In this document: positions 52,196 to 62,648 of the stretch, in pieces
How positions within the stretch are numbered: position 1 is the first letter of the stretch
How the letters are laid out: the number at the start of each line of letters is the position of its first letter
Assembly (NCBI RefSeq): GCF_030518215.1
Contig: NZ_JAULRT010000047.1
Location: 1-64,000, forward strand
Reading direction: 5' to 3'
Source of the DNA: Gilvimarinus algae
GTDB lineage: Bacteria; Pseudomonadota; Gammaproteobacteria; Pseudomonadales; Cellvibrionaceae
DNA: 64,000 bases
Position numbers and translations under genes: made by a program
The notes under the pieces: model-generated
What the model was told of the DNA's origin: nothing
The model's input: the letters and a program-made list of their open reading frames with translations, nothing else
The model's database searches: none

Positions 52196-53270
52196 TTGTC
52201 ACCGGCGCGGCCCGGCGGTTGGCCCGCCAGAGCTCTGCCGCCAGGCGGCGGGCGATGGCCAGGTATTCCTGGCTCTCGGGGCTGTCGGGGTTTGCCACCA
52301 CGGAGGGCTCACCACCATCGGCCTGACGCCGGATCGCCAGCGACAGGGGCAGCGCACCCAGCAGGCGAGTCTGGTAGTCAGCGGCAATGCGCTCGCCGCC
52401 GCCAGCACCAAAGATATGCTCCTTGTGGCCACACTCGCTGCACACGTGAACCGCCATATTCTCAATCACTCCCAGTACTGGCACATTCACCTTGCGAAAC
52501 ATCTCGATGCCTTTTTTGGCATCCAGCAGGGCAATATCCTGTGGCGTGGTCACCACCACAGCGCCCGTGACCGGGACGCTCTGCGAGAGCGTCAGAGCGA
52601 TGTCGCCGGTCCCGGGCGGCATATCTATGATCAGGTAGTCCAGCTCATCCCAGCGGGTCTGGGTCAGCAACTGTTTTAACGCACCGCTGACCATGGGGCC
52701 GCGCCATACCATCGGCGTCTGCTCGCTCACCAGATAGCCCATGGAAATGCTCTGCAGGCCATGAGCTGGAATCGGAATCATTTGTTGAGCCTTGCCCTCA
52801 CCGATTACCTGCGGCCGCTTTTGACCGACACCCAGCATCTGCGGCTGACTCGGACCGTAAATATCGGCATCCAGAATGCCCACGTGCGCGCCCTCGGCGG
52901 CCAACGCCAGGGCGATATTGGCGGCAGTCGTTGACTTGCCGACGCCGCCTTTCCCCGAGGCGACGGCGATGATGTTTTTTACCCCCCGGATGGCCATGGC
53001 ACTGTTGGCCGCCGGGTGTGCGTCTATCTGCCAATCGAGTACCAGGCCCACCTCGTCGATGCCCGGCAGCGCCACCAGAGCGTCGCGAACACGTCGCGCC
53101 AGTGTGTCATCGCGCCCGAGGGGGTAACCGAGGCAGAGCTCTACTTCGGCCCTGGCGCCACTCACCTCAAGCTTGCGGATTGCATCCAACTCGGCCAGTG
53201 ACTGCTCGAGCGCAGGGTCCAGCACCTGTCCCAGGGCGGTGTGAACGGCGTTTATATCGACATCGGCCAT
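52182..53270 (-). CDS. apbC: Iron-sulfur cluster carrier ATPase (Mrp/ApbC)
   Basis: A P-loop ATPase that carries and delivers [Fe-S] clusters. The 362-residue protein has an N-terminal MIP18-type domain (TALGQVLDPALEQSLAELDAI), the deviant Walker A GKGGVGKSTTAANIALALA, IDMPPGTGD and the cluster-binding CSECGH motif (CxxC). The ATG at 53270 (MADVDINAVH) has a GAGAGACG site; a longer start at 53285 is possible. It overlaps the deacetylase gene by 14 bases tail to tail. Confidence 0.93.
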   Translation of the reverse strand: MADVDINAVHTALGQVLDPALEQSLAELDAIRKLEVSGARAEVELCLGYPLGRDDTLARRVRDALVALPGIDEVGLVLDWQIDAHPAANSAMAIRGVKNIIAVASGKGGVGKSTTAANIALALAAEGAHVGILDADIYGPSQPQMLGVGQKRPQVIGEGKAQQMIPIPAHGLQSISMGYLVSEQTPMVWRGPMVSGALKQLLTQTRWDELDYLIIDMPPGTGDIALTLSQSVPVTGAVVVTTPQDIALLDAKKGIEMFRKVNVPVLGVIENMAVHVCSECGHKEHIFGAGGGERIAADYQTRLLGALPLSLAIRRQADGGEPSVVANPDSPESQEYLAIARRLAAELWRANRRAAPVTIIES

Positions 53271-53434
53271 AATCGTCTCTCTCATCGTGTTCTGTGTGCC
53301 CTTGGTGGGGGCTGTCGGGCGCCTTTGCAATGCCAGCCGCGCGGCAAAAGTGCACAAGAGCCAGGCAAAGCCCGCTTGCATCGGCCAGATGGGCCCTAAG
53401 CGGTTGATTAGCCATCCAAAATCGGGGCTAAAAA

Positions 53435-53443
53435 TGCTATAGT
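53435..53443 (+). promoter_or_regulatory. Extended -10 element for metG
   Basis: TGC followed by TATAGT forms a TGnTATAnT extended -10, 77 bases upstream of the metG ATG. No convincing -35 is visible. Confidence 0.5.
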
Positions 53444-53519
53444 GCCGCTCCTTTTTTCACCTGCCCGCCGGGGCCCAACGAATCTGCGCCGCCAGGGCGC
53501 CAAGACCGACAGGAACGCT

Positions 53520-55526
53520 ATGACCACTCGCCGCAAAATCATGGTAACCAGTGCCCTTCCCTACGCCAATGGCGAGCTGCACCTGGGCCACATCATGGAG
53601 CAGATTCAAACCGACATCTGGGTGCGTTTTCAGAACCTGCGCGGCCACGAGTGCCACTACTTTTGCGCCGACGACGCCCACGGCACCGCGATTACCCTAA
53701 AAGCCGAAGAGCAGGGTATCAGCCCGGAGCAGCATATCGAAAACATGCACGCCGCCCACAAAGCGGTGTCTGAGGGCTTTTTAATCCAGCACGACAACTT
53801 CTATACCACTCACTCACCGGAAAACCGCGAGTTGTCGGAGCTCATTTACAAACGCCTGGAAGCCAATGGGCACATTGCCCGGCGCGCCATCATTCAGGCC
53901 TTTGACCCAGAAAAGCAGCTGTTTCTCGCCGATCGCTACATCAAAGGCGCCTGCCCCAAGTGCAAAACCGAAGATCAGTATGGCGACAACTGCGAAGCCT
54001 GCGGCGCCACCTACAGCCCCATGGAGTTGATTGACCCCGTTTCGGTGCTGACCGGTGCTACCCCTGTGCCCAAAGAGTCGGAACACTTCTTCTTTAAGTT
54101 GCCGGAGTTTGCCGAGTTTCTGAAAAACTGGACCCGCGCCGGCCACTTGCAGGACGAAGTGGCCAACAAAGTGGCCGAGTGGCTGGACGCCGATTTGCAG
54201 GAGTGGGATATCTCGCGCGATGCGCCCTACTTTGGCTTTGAAATTCCCGGTCACCCGGGCAAGTATTTTTACGTCTGGCTGGACGCGCCCATCGGCTATA
54301 TCGCCAGCTTGAAGCATTACACCGACCAGCAGGGTCTCGATTGGGAGGAGTACTGGCGAAAAGACTCGCCGTGTGAAGTCCACCATTTTATCGGCAAAGA
54401 CATTGTCAATTTCCACGCCCTCTTCTGGCCGGCCATGCTGCACTCGGCCGAGCTGCGCACCCCAACCCGGGTGAACGTCCACGGTTTTGTCACGGTCAAC
54501 GGCAAGAAAATGTCGAAGTCCCGCGGCACCTTTATCAATGGCAAGACCTACCTGGAGCACTTGGACCCTGAGTACCTGCGCTACTACTTTGCCGCTAAAC
54601 TCACCGCCAATGTGGACGACTTGGACCTGAACCTCGACGACTTTATTGCCCGGGTCAACTCCGACCTGGTAGGCAAGGTCGTCAACATCGCCAGCCGCAC
54701 CGCCAAGTTTATCGCCAAGACCGGCGGCCAGCTGAATGACAAGCCGGTCGATAGCGAGCTCTGGAGTCGCTTTGTCAGCGCTGGCCCCTACATTGCCGAG
54801 CACTATGAGCAGCGCAACTTTGGCAAAGCCATGCGCGAGATCATGGCACTGGCCGATGCGGCCAACGAGTACATCGCCGCCGCCGAACCTTGGAAAATAG
54901 CGAAGGAACCGGGCCGCGAGCAAGAGGTGGTGGACGTCTGCTCGCTGGGCATCAATATGTTCCGGGCGCTGATGGTCTACCTCAAACCGGTACTGCCGCA
55001 ACTGGCTGCCCGATCCGAGGCGTTTCTCGGGGAAACCCTGAGCTGGGCAAGCGATGTCGGCTATCGCAGCGGCGCTATCAACGCCTTTAAACCACTGCTG
55101 CAAAGAGTTGAGAGAGAACAGGTTGACGCCATGATTGAAGCGAGCAAAGAACAGGCTCCCCTCAAAGTGAGCGGCCCGCTTGCCGATGAGCCCATCGCCG
55201 ATGAAATAGAATTTGGCGATTTTGCCAAGGTCGACTTGCGTGTGGCGCGCATCGCCAAAGCTGCCCATGTTGAGGGCGCCGAGAAGCTCCTCCAGCTGAC
55301 CCTGGATTTGGGCGGAGAAACCCGCAATGTATTCTCCGGCATCAAGTCCGCGTATAAACCTGAAGACCTTGAGGGCCGGCTGACCGTTATGGTGGCCAAT
55401 CTCAAGCCACGCAAAATGAAGTTTGGCCTCTCCGAGGGCATGGTCCTCGCCGCCGGGCCCGGCGGCTCAGAGATCTACCTGCTGGAGCCGGACACCGGCG
55501 CCGCGCCGGGGCAAAGGGTGATGTAG
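53520..55526 (+). CDS. metG: Methionyl-tRNA synthetase
   Basis: Charges initiator and elongator tRNA-Met. The 668-residue protein has ANGELHLGH (HIGH motif), a zinc knuckle [27 protein letters not shown] (KMSKS) and a C-terminal tRNA-binding, dimerising domain ([21 protein letters not shown]). The ATG at 53520 follows AGGAACGCT; the frame is open to 53442 but lacks a ribosome-binding site. No defects were seen. Confidence 0.97.
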   Translation: MTTRRKIMVTSALPYANGELHLGHIMEQIQTDIWVRFQNLRGHECHYFCADDAHGTAITLKAEEQGISPEQHIENMHAAHKAVSEGFLIQHDNFYTTHSPENRELSELIYKRLEANGHIARRAIIQAFDPEKQLFLADRYIKGACPKCKTEDQYGDNCEACGATYSPMELIDPVSVLTGATPVPKESEHFFFKLPEFAEFLKNWTRAGHLQDEVANKVAEWLDADLQEWDISRDAPYFGFEIPGHPGKYFYVWLDAPIGYIASLKHYTDQQGLDWEEYWRKDSPCEVHHFIGKDIVNFHALFWPAMLHSAELRTPTRVNVHGFVTVNGKKMSKSRGTFINGKTYLEHLDPEYLRYYFAAKLTANVDDLDLNLDDFIARVNSDLVGKVVNIASRTAKFIAKTGGQLNDKPVDSELWSRFVSAGPYIAEHYEQRNFGKAMREIMALADAANEYIAAAEPWKIAKEPGREQEVVDVCSLGINMFRALMVYLKPVLPQLAARSEAFLGETLSWASDVGYRSGAINAFKPLLQRVEREQVDAMIEASKEQAPLKVSGPLADEPIADEIEFGDFAKVDLRVARIAKAAHVEGAEKLLQLTLDLGGETRNVFSGIKSAYKPEDLEGRLTVMVANLKPRKMKFGLSEGMVLAAGPGGSEIYLLEPDTGAAPGQRVM

Positions 55527-55527
55527 C

Positions 55528-55554
55528 GCTTATGAACGTCTGACGTTCATAAGC
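55528..55554. repeat. Perfect 12-bp inverted repeat after metG
   Basis: GCTTATGAACGT (55528-55539) and ACGTTCATAAGC (55543-55554) flank CTG directly after the metG stop. It has no T-tract. It lies in the leader of the rsx operon, about 115 bases from rsxA. A second, imperfect hairpin spans about 55602-55627. Confidence 0.6.
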
Positions 55555-55669
55555 ATATGCCCAATCAACCTAATTGAGACTCGTTTTTATATTGAACCTG
55601 TGAGGGTGCATTGGAGATAATGCGCCCTTGCGAACTGGCTGATATGTCAGCCTCTTAGAGGTGAACAGC

Positions 55670-56245
55670 ATGACCGATTTAGCGGTTATCTTGCTCAGCA
55701 CAATACTGGTGAACAATTTCGTACTGGTCCAGTTTCTGGGCCTGTGCCCGTTTATGGGCGTTTCCAACAAGCTGGAAACGGCCATCGGCATGGCCAGTGC
55801 CACCACCTTTGTGCTGACTCTCGCCTCCATTTGCAGTTATTTGGTAGCCACCTGGGTATTGCAGCCTTTGGGCCTTGAGTATATGCGTACCATCAGTTTT
55901 ATTCTGGTGATTGCCGTGGTGGTACAACTGGCCAAAATGTTTATAGAAAAGACCAGCCCGCTGCTCTACCGGGTGCTGGGTGTGTTTCTGCCGCTGATCA
56001 CCACCAACTGCGCCGTGCTGGGTGTCGCCCTGCAAAACACACAAAAAGCCCACACTTTTGTCGAATCCACCTTATTTGGCTTTGGCGCAGCGCTGGGTTT
56101 TTCGCTGGTGCTGATTCTGTTTTCCGCCATGCGCGAGCGCCTGGCCGTTGCCGACGTACCCACGCCCTTTAAAGGTGCCGCCATTGGCATGATTACCGCT
56201 GGCCTGATGTCGCTGGCCTTTATGGGCTTTGCCGGGTTGGTTTAA
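55670..56245 (+). CDS. rsxA: Electron transport complex subunit RsxA
   Basis: An integral membrane subunit of the Rsx/Rnf complex, which couples NADH and ferredoxin to ion movement and, in enterics, keeps SoxR reduced. The 191-residue protein shows [15 protein letters not shown] and [17 protein letters not shown], the pair of Cys-containing helices shared with RsxE, which is a homologue. The ATG at 55670 was chosen because [19 protein letters not shown] matches RsxA N-termini; a GTG nine bases earlier is possible. First of six rsx genes. Confidence 0.95.
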   Translation: MTDLAVILLSTILVNNFVLVQFLGLCPFMGVSNKLETAIGMASATTFVLTLASICSYLVATWVLQPLGLEYMRTISFILVIAVVVQLAKMFIEKTSPLLYRVLGVFLPLITTNCAVLGVALQNTQKAHTFVESTLFGFGAALGFSLVLILFSAMRERLAVADVPTPFKGAAIGMITAGLMSLAFMGFAGLV

Positions 56246-56251
56246 ACGCTT

Positions 56252-56887
56252 ATGTTAGACGCCATTGCACAAAACCCCATCGCCGCTGCGCTGGTTGCCC
56301 TGATCGGGCTGGCGCTGCTATTCGGCGCCTTGCTGGGTTTCGCCGCCGTCCGCTTCAAAGTGGAGGGGGATCCCATTGTCGATCAAATCGACGAGATACT
56401 GCCGCAGACTCAATGCGGCCAGTGCGGCTACCCCGGCTGTCGACCCTACGCCCAGGCCATTGCCAATGGCGATGCCATCAACAAGTGCCCACCCGGCGGT
56501 CAGACTACCATTAACGAGCTGGCCGATTTGCTCGATGTGGAAGCCCCGACGCTCGATGAAGAGCACGGCGAAGAATCCGAAGTGCAGACAGTAGCGTTTA
56601 TTCGCGAAGACGAGTGCATCGGTTGCACCAAGTGCATTCAGGCCTGCCCCATGGACGCTATTTTAGGCGCGGCCAAACAAATGCACACAGTGATTGCCGA
56701 TGAGTGCACCGGCTGCGACCTGTGTGTCGAGCCCTGCCCGGTGGACTGCATTGACATGATCCCGGTAGAGACCACCATTAAAGACTGGAAGTGGGAGCTG
56801 CCGGCCACCAGCCACGCCCAGGCGCAAAACCTGATCGCCACCGACCTCGGTCGGGGCCAGACGCAAAAAACCGGTGAAGCAGCCTGA
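56252..56887 (+). CDS. rsxB: Electron transport complex subunit RsxB
   Basis: An iron-sulfur subunit facing the cytoplasm with an N-terminal membrane helix. The 211-residue protein has a first cluster motif [13 protein letters not shown] and two [4Fe-4S] ferredoxin motifs [12 protein letters not shown] and [15 protein letters not shown], giving three clusters. It starts six bases after rsxA and ends two bases before rsxC. All cysteine ligands are present. Confidence 0.96.
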   Translation: MLDAIAQNPIAAALVALIGLALLFGALLGFAAVRFKVEGDPIVDQIDEILPQTQCGQCGYPGCRPYAQAIANGDAINKCPPGGQTTINELADLLDVEAPTLDEEHGEESEVQTVAFIREDECIGCTKCIQACPMDAILGAAKQMHTVIADECTGCDLCVEPCPVDCIDMIPVETTIKDWKWELPATSHAQAQNLIATDLGRGQTQKTGEAA

Positions 56888-56889
56888 CG

Positions 56890-59151
56890 ATGGAAATGAT
56901 TAAAGTCTGGGAGATACCCGGCGGTGTTCACCCGCCGGAGAACAAAACCCAATCGCTGCAAGAGCCGCTGGGGCAGATCGACATCCCACCGCAGCTGATC
57001 CTGCCGCTCAGTCAGCACATAGGTGCGCCCGCTAAGCCCGTTGTCGAGATTGGCCAGGCCGTACTGGGTGGCCAGGTGATTGCCGAGGCGGACGGCGTGT
57101 TCAGCGCCAATGTGCACGCTCCCACCTCCGGCCGCATCGCCGCGATTGTCGAGCACCGGGTGCCGCACCCCTCGGGCATGAGCGATACCTGTATCATTAT
57201 CGATACCGATGGCGAAGACCGCTGGGTTGAGCTCTCGCCCTGGGAGGACTACGCCAGTCGGGACAAGAGCGATATTCTCGCCCGCATTCGTGCCTGCGGT
57301 ATTGCCGGGCTGGGCGGTGCAGGTTTCCCGGCGGCGGTGAAGCTCAACCCACGTGCCAATCAGACCATTGATACCTTGATTATCAATGGCACCGAATGCG
57401 AGCCCTACATCACCGCCGATGACATCCTGATGCGCGAGCGCGCCGACGACATTGTTGCCGGCACCGGTATACTCGCCAAACTCCTGAACCACCCCGCCAG
57501 GGTGGTGATTGGTGTAGAGGACAATAAGCCCGAGGCCATAGAGCAACTGCGCCGGGCCGCCGAGGGCACAGAGATTCAGGTGGTCAGCTTTCCCACCAAG
57601 TACCCCTCCGGGGGCGAGAAGCAACTGATTCAAATCCTCACCGGCCGCGAAGTGCCTTCGGGACAGATTCCAGCCACCATTGGCGTGGTCTGCCAGAATG
57701 TGGGTACCACAGCCGCCATATACCGCGCCCTGCGCCATGGCGAGCCACTGGTAAAACGCATCACCACGGTTGTCGGTGAATCCCTGGAGCGCCAGCGCAA
57801 CATTGAAGTATTGCTGGGCACACCTGTGCGATACGTGCTGGAGCAGCACGGGTTTGATGAGACAAAGGCCTCACGGCTGGTCATGGGTGGGCCCATGATG
57901 GGTTTTGCCCTGCCGGACCCCTCGGTGCCGGTGATCAAAACCACCAACTGTTTGCTGGCGCCGAGCAAAAAAGAGTTGCCACCGCCCGAACCCGCGATGG
58001 CCTGCATTCGCTGCGGCATGTGCGCCGAGGCCTGCCCGGCGGAATTGCTACCGCAGCAGCTGTTCTGGTACGCCCAGAGCGAAGATCTGGAAAAGCTCGA
58101 AGCGCACAACCTGTTTGACTGCATCGAGTGCGGCGCCTGCTCCTACGTCTGCCCGAGCCACATTCCGCTGGTGCAGTATTACCGGGCCGCCAAAGGCGAA
58201 ATTCGCCAGCACCGTATCGACAAAGAAAAGTCCGATCGCTCGCGCCGGCGCTTTGAATTCCGCCAGGAACGCATTGCCAAAGAAGAGGCAGAAAAAGAAG
58301 CCAAACGCCTGGCGCGCAAGCAGGCGGCCGAAGAGGCGAAGAAAAAGCTGGCAGAGCAAAAAGCCAAGCAGCCCTCGATCGTCGAGCAGGCCAAGGCCAG
58401 CGTACAGGCTCAGGCGCCGGACAGCCAGCAACAGCGCGCCAAGCTTGAGCGGCTGGTGGCCTCGGCTGAGGAGAGCCTGAAGCAGGCGCAAAAGCCCATC
58501 GACAATGCCACCGATGAGCAGCTCGAAAAGCAGGCCTCGCGCATCAAGCAGGCCGAGCTCAAAGTGACAGAAGCAAAGAAAAAGCTGGCGGCGCTCAGCG
58601 ATGACAAACCGGCGAGCGGCGAAGCCGCGCATGACCCGGTGAGCGCGGCCATCGAGCGGGCCAAGGCCAAAATGACCATGAGCCCCGAGGAGAAGTTGCG
58701 CTCGAGCCTGGAGTCGCTCTATCAGCGCCTGGAAAAAGCCGAACAAAAAGTCAAAGAGGCCGAGCAAGAGGGTTCGGACAAACTCGACGCCTTAAAGCAA
58801 GGCGTGGACAAACTGAAAGACAAAATCGCCAGCACTCAGAGCGAGCTGGCCGAGATTACACCCTCGACCGTAGCCGAACCGACTCCGAAAGATCCAGCCA
58901 CCTCGGACGACGCCGCCGGCGCCGCCATCGAGAAGGCCAAGGCCAAGGCGGCAGCCATGGCCAGCATGAGTGCAGAGGACAAGCTGCGCAACCAGCTCGA
59001 CTCGCTCGGCGCCCGACTGGAGAAAGCCCGCGCCCGGCTGGCGCAAGCCGAACAGGACGAGGATGAAAATATTGACGCCTTTAGAACCGGCGTTAGCAAA
59101 CTGGAAGAAAAGCTGAGCGCTACCCGCGAGCAGCTGGCCGAATACGAGTAA
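56890..59151 (+). CDS. rsxC: Electron transport complex subunit RsxC
   Basis: The NADH- and FMN-binding subunit that carries two [4Fe-4S] clusters. The 753-residue protein has GIAGLGGAGFPAAVKLNP and NGTECEPYITADD, followed by CIRCGMCAEACP and CIECGACSYVCPS cluster motifs. Beyond about residue 430 it has a long Ala/Glu/Lys coiled-coil tail containing two copies of a 70-residue unit (from about 587 and 678, both opening AAIE.AKAK). The tail is longer than in enteric RsxC and low complexity, but the core is normal. Confidence 0.95.
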   Translation: MEMIKVWEIPGGVHPPENKTQSLQEPLGQIDIPPQLILPLSQHIGAPAKPVVEIGQAVLGGQVIAEADGVFSANVHAPTSGRIAAIVEHRVPHPSGMSDTCIIIDTDGEDRWVELSPWEDYASRDKSDILARIRACGIAGLGGAGFPAAVKLNPRANQTIDTLIINGTECEPYITADDILMRERADDIVAGTGILAKLLNHPARVVIGVEDNKPEAIEQLRRAAEGTEIQVVSFPTKYPSGGEKQLIQILTGREVPSGQIPATIGVVCQNVGTTAAIYRALRHGEPLVKRITTVVGESLERQRNIEVLLGTPVRYVLEQHGFDETKASRLVMGGPMMGFALPDPSVPVIKTTNCLLAPSKKELPPPEPAMACIRCGMCAEACPAELLPQQLFWYAQSEDLEKLEAHNLFDCIECGACSYVCPSHIPLVQYYRAAKGEIRQHRIDKEKSDRSRRRFEFRQERIAKEEAEKEAKRLARKQAAEEAKKKLAEQKAKQPSIVEQAKASVQAQAPDSQQQRAKLERLVASAEESLKQAQKPIDNATDEQLEKQASRIKQAELKVTEAKKKLAALSDDKPASGEAAHDPVSAAIERAKAKMTMSPEEKLRSSLESLYQRLEKAEQKVKEAEQEGSDKLDALKQGVDKLKDKIASTQSELAEITPSTVAEPTPKDPATSDDAAGAAIEKAKAKAAAMASMSAEDKLRNQLDSLGARLEKARARLAQAEQDEDENIDAFRTGVSKLEEKLSATREQLAEYE

Positions 59152-59163
59152 ACGGATACCACC

Positions 59164-60216
59164 ATGGCACTATTGCGCATTACCTCTCCCCATACCCACC
59201 GGGCCCTCGGTACCGGTGCGGTAATGCGCACTGTGGTGATGGCAACGCTGCCGGGGCTTGCGGTACTGACCTACTTTTTTGGTCTGGGCACACTGCACAA
59301 TGTCATTCTGGCCAGCCTCTCAGCTATGGCCTTTGAAGCGGCAGTCATGGCGTTGCGCGGCCGGCCCGTTCTGTTTTACTTGAAAGACTGCAGCGCCCTC
59401 GTCACCGGTGTGCTGCTGGGCCTGGCGCTGCCGCCCTACTGCCCCTGGTGGCTGGTGGTGCTCGGCAGCGCCACCGCGATTATTCTCGCCAAGCAACTCT
59501 ATGGCGGTATGGGCTTTAACCCGTTCAACCCGGCCATGGTCGCCTACGTTGTCCTACTGATTTCCTTCCCGCTGCCCATGAGCCAATGGGCGGCACCGGC
59601 GGATATCGGCGGGCAGACACCGGGGCTGGTTGAGGCGCTGCAAAAAATCTGGCTGGGCGCACCCATTGACGGCTACACCGCTGCCACTCCGCTCGATACC
59701 GTCAAGCAGAACACCAGCCTGATGCTCGACAGCCTCTACCTGCAGGACCCGGTCCTCGCTGCCGGGCAATTCGCCGGGGCCGGCTGGGAGTGGGTAAACT
59801 TGGCCTTTTTACTCGGCGGTGCCTACCTCTTGTACCGGCGTATTTTTACCTGGCACGCACCACTGGCCATGTTGGCGTCGCTCTCGCTGATGGCGATCCT
59901 GTTTTACGACGGCGGCAGCTCGACGAGCGGCGGCTCGGTGATATTTCACCTGTTCTCCGGTGCCACTATGCTAGGGGCGTTTTTTATTGTCACCGACCCG
60001 GTCAGCTCGGCGGTCAGTAATCGCGGCCGGCTGATCTATGGCGCGGCCATCGGCGTGCTTGTCTACCTCATTCGTATCTGGGGCAACTACCCGGATGCCA
60101 TCGCCTTTGCCGTCCTCTTGATGAACTTCGCGGCGCCCTTTATTGACTATTACACCCTGCCCCGCACCTACGGACACAAAAAATCCCAGCGGGCCACGAA
60201 AAAGGCGGACGACTAA
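59164..60216 (+). CDS. rsxD: Electron transport complex subunit RsxD
   Basis: A membrane subunit with covalently bound FMN in this family. The 350-residue protein has multiple hydrophobic helices, the flavin-attachment region DGYTAATPLDTVKQ (Thr in the [S/T]xAT motif) and GYGGMGFNPFNPAM-type loop (seen as YGGMGFNPFNPAM). The start is 12 bases after the rsxC stop, and its stop overlaps rsxG by one base. Confidence 0.94.
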   Translation: MALLRITSPHTHRALGTGAVMRTVVMATLPGLAVLTYFFGLGTLHNVILASLSAMAFEAAVMALRGRPVLFYLKDCSALVTGVLLGLALPPYCPWWLVVLGSATAIILAKQLYGGMGFNPFNPAMVAYVVLLISFPLPMSQWAAPADIGGQTPGLVEALQKIWLGAPIDGYTAATPLDTVKQNTSLMLDSLYLQDPVLAAGQFAGAGWEWVNLAFLLGGAYLLYRRIFTWHAPLAMLASLSLMAILFYDGGSSTSGGSVIFHLFSGATMLGAFFIVTDPVSSAVSNRGRLIYGAAIGVLVYLIRIWGNYPDAIAFAVLLMNFAAPFIDYYTLPRTYGHKKSQRATKKADD

Positions 60217-60866
60217 TGCTCGGAGCATCCATCAGTAAGAACAGTTTGCTCCTGGGCGTGTTCGCGCTGGTAACGGCCGGTGTTCTCGCACTGACCAATG
60301 TGAGCACCCGCGATCGCATTGCCCAAGCTGAGCGCGCCGCCGCCGAGAAAGCACTTTATGAACTGGTGCCGGCCAGCCGGGTGGACAATGATTTGCTGCA
60401 CGACACTCTCCCCACCCCGGTCAGCATGTTACCGGCGCTGGGGATCGACACGCCCGAGGCCATTCACCGGGCTCGCAACAACGGCCAGGTTATCGCCGTG
60501 ATTATGCCGGCAGTGGCTCCAGACGGTTACAGCGGCGACATTCGCATTATTGTCGGAGTAAACCGCGACGGCAGTATCGCCGGTGTGCGCGCCCTGGCCC
60601 ACAAAGAAACACCGGGGCTGGGCGATAAAGTGGACCTCGCCAAGAGTGACTGGATACTGGGCTTTAATGGCAAAAGCCTGGGCGAGCCGCCGGCGGAAAA
60701 ATGGGCTGTAAAAAAAGATGGCGGCGTTTTTGATCAATTTACCGGCGCGACTATCACACCGCGCGCGGTAACGGCTCAGGTTAAAAGGGTCTTGCAACAG
60801 GTGGCCAAACACCGCAACCTGTTATTTGACATTCCCGCTGAGGCAGGAGAAGACAATGGCGAATAG
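60216..60866 (+). CDS. rsxG: Electron transport complex subunit RsxG
   Basis: A periplasmic-facing subunit with a single N-terminal helix ([21 protein letters not shown]) and covalent FMN on Thr of [17 protein letters not shown]. The 216-residue length is standard. The [10 protein letters not shown] motif of the FMN-binding fold is present. Translation overlaps rsxD by one base and rsxE by 11 bases. Confidence 0.95.
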   Translation: MLGASISKNSLLLGVFALVTAGVLALTNVSTRDRIAQAERAAAEKALYELVPASRVDNDLLHDTLPTPVSMLPALGIDTPEAIHRARNNGQVIAVIMPAVAPDGYSGDIRIIVGVNRDGSIAGVRALAHKETPGLGDKVDLAKSDWILGFNGKSLGEPPAEKWAVKKDGGVFDQFTGATITPRAVTAQVKRVLQQVAKHRNLLFDIPAEAGEDNGE

Positions 60867-61572
60867 CATCGAGTGGCAGGAACTGAGTAAAAAGGGACTT
60901 TGGAGCAATAACCCGGCACTGGTGCAGCTGCTCGGGCTCTGCCCTTTGCTCGCTGTATCCGGCTCTGTGGTAAACGCCCTGGGTTTGGGATTAGCCACCA
61001 TGCTGGTGCTGACCAGCTCCAACATTGCCGTGTCGCTCATTCGCAAAACCGTCAGCGATGCCGTACGTCTGCCCGCGTTTGTGATGATTATTGCGTCGCT
61101 CACTACCTGTATTGAACTGCTGATGCAGGCCTTTACCTACGAGCTCTACACTATTCTCGGTATTTTTATTCCACTGATTGTGACCAACTGCGCCATTCTC
61201 GGCCGCGCCGACGCCTATGCCAGTAAAAATCCGGTACTGCCGGCGGCCTGGGATGGCCTGATGATGGGCCTGGGTTTTACGCTGGTGCTGCTGACTCTGG
61301 GCGCCATTCGCGAGCTGCTCGGCTCGGGCACGCTGCTGGCCAACATGCATCTCTTACTGGGTGAAGCGGCGCGTGACTGGACCATCACGGTTTTCGCCGA
61401 CTACCCTGGGTTTCTCGTCGCTATTTTGCCGCCCGGGGCGTTTATCATCACCGGCTTTCTGATTGCCGCGAAAAACGTCATAGACAAACGACTGCAAGAG
61501 CGTGCCGCTGCCCGCAAGGAAAAACCCGTAAAAGGCAGCAAGCGCGTCAGAACCACCGGCAATATTGCCTGA
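60856..61572 (+). CDS. rsxE: Electron transport complex subunit RsxE
   Basis: An integral membrane subunit homologous to RsxA. The 238-residue protein has [17 protein letters not shown] and [20 protein letters not shown], and ends in a basic Lys/Arg-rich tail. The ATG at 60856 ([10 protein letters not shown]) overlaps rsxG; an upstream in-frame ATG at 60826 lies inside rsxG. The usual downstream nth gene is absent here. Last gene of the operon. Confidence 0.95.
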   Translation: MANSIEWQELSKKGLWSNNPALVQLLGLCPLLAVSGSVVNALGLGLATMLVLTSSNIAVSLIRKTVSDAVRLPAFVMIIASLTTCIELLMQAFTYELYTILGIFIPLIVTNCAILGRADAYASKNPVLPAAWDGLMMGLGFTLVLLTLGAIRELLGSGTLLANMHLLLGEAARDWTITVFADYPGFLVAILPPGAFIITGFLIAAKNVIDKRLQERAAARKEKPVKGSKRVRTTGNIA

Positions 61573-61701
61573 TCCACTTTTTATGCCACCGTCTTCGGTG
61601 GCACTTCCGGCTTGCGCTCCTATCACTAAGCGGCAATAATCATTGGCTACATTATCCTGTTTACACACGGGCGATAATGCCATGGACCTAAAGGAGTCAC
61701 T

Positions 61702-62529
61702 ATGCTTGATTTCAGCCAAGATGATATGAACACTCTTGTGGAGACCTATGTGATTCCCTGGGGAATCAATATTGCCATGGCCCTGGCAGTCTTTATCATC
61801 GGTCTTTTTGTTGTGGGCATACTGGTGAAGCTGCTGGGCAAGGCACTTAAACGCACCAAGCTTGATAACATCCTGATCGAATTTGTGCAGGCCATCGCCA
61901 AGGCGCTGCTGCTGATCTTTGTTATCCTCGCCGCGCTCGATCAGCTGGGCGTTGATACCACCTCGTTTATTGCCGTGCTTGGTGCCGCCGGTCTGGCCAT
62001 CGGCCTGGCGCTGCAGGGCTCGCTGCAAAACTTTGCCGCCGGCTTTATGTTGCTGATGAATCGTCCCTTTACCTCGGGCGATTATGTTGAAGCCGGCGGC
62101 ACCGCCGGTGTTGTCGTGACCATCGGCATTTTCACCACCATTCTCACCTCGCCGGACAACAAAGAGGTGATCGTACCCAACGGTCTGATCTACAACGACC
62201 ACATTACCAACTACTCAAAGCGCCCCACGCGTCGTGTGGACATGGTCTTTGGCATCAGTTACGGCGACGACTTGCGCAAGGCCAAAGAGGTGATGCGAAA
62301 GGTGGTTGAAGCTGACGATCGTGTTCTGGCCGACCCGCCGCCCACCATCGCCGTAAACGAGTTGGCCGACAGCAGCGTTAACTTCGTCGTCCGCCCCTGG
62401 GTCAACACCGCCGATTACTGGGCTGTGAAATGGGACATTACCGAAAAAATGAAACTGGCACTGGACGAAGCGGGCATTACCATCCCCTTCCCTCAAATGG
62501 ATGTCCATATGCAAAAGGTCGAGAACTGA
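61702..62529 (+). CDS. mscS: Small-conductance mechanosensitive channel
   Basis: A stretch-gated channel that releases solutes on hypo-osmotic shock. The 275-residue protein has three N-terminal membrane helices, the pore helix GAAGLAIGLALQGSLQNFAAGFMLL with the Gly/Ala packing pattern, then the beta domain (GDYVEAGGTAGVVVTIGIF) and an alpha/beta C-terminal vestibule ending PFPQMDVHM. MscS-like homologues of ordinary size. Terminator at 62544-62566. The adjacent betT and cpx genes also suggest osmotic/envelope stress themes, though at a distance. Confidence 0.93.
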   Translation: MLDFSQDDMNTLVETYVIPWGINIAMALAVFIIGLFVVGILVKLLGKALKRTKLDNILIEFVQAIAKALLLIFVILAALDQLGVDTTSFIAVLGAAGLAIGLALQGSLQNFAAGFMLLMNRPFTSGDYVEAGGTAGVVVTIGIFTTILTSPDNKEVIVPNGLIYNDHITNYSKRPTRRVDMVFGISYGDDLRKAKEVMRKVVEADDRVLADPPPTIAVNELADSSVNFVVRPWVNTADYWAVKWDITEKMKLALDEAGITIPFPQMDVHMQKVEN

Positions 62530-62543
62530 GCTGATCCGATCTC

Positions 62544-62566
62544 AAAGGGCCCGCAAGGGCCCTTTT
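62544..62566 (+). terminator. Rho-independent terminator after mscS
   Basis: The 9-bp stem AAAGGGCCC/GGGCCCTTT with a GCAA tetraloop and a short T-run (62563-62566), 14 bases after the stop. Confidence 0.85.
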
Positions 62567-62594
62567 GCGTTATTCCCTGAGATTAATGGCACAC

Positions 62595-62609
62595 GTAAAA
62601 TAAGGTAAA
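62595..62609 (+). promoter_or_regulatory. CpxR box upstream of cpxR
   Basis: An exact GTAAA-N5-GTAAA (62595-62599, spacer ATAAG, 62605-62609), which is the established CpxR recognition pattern, 39 bases before the cpxR ATG. This indicates autoregulation. Confidence 0.85.
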
Positions 62610-62648
62610 ACGCTGTGAACTGTCGCCGGTGCCCCCTACAATCAGAGC

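Noticed and set aside
53814-55268. 484-codon minus-strand open frame across metG
   Set aside because: Antisense to metG, which has all synthetase motifs; no recognisable protein features.
56638-57849. 403-codon minus-strand open frame across rsxB/rsxC
   Set aside because: Antisense to iron-sulfur subunits with intact cysteine motifs.
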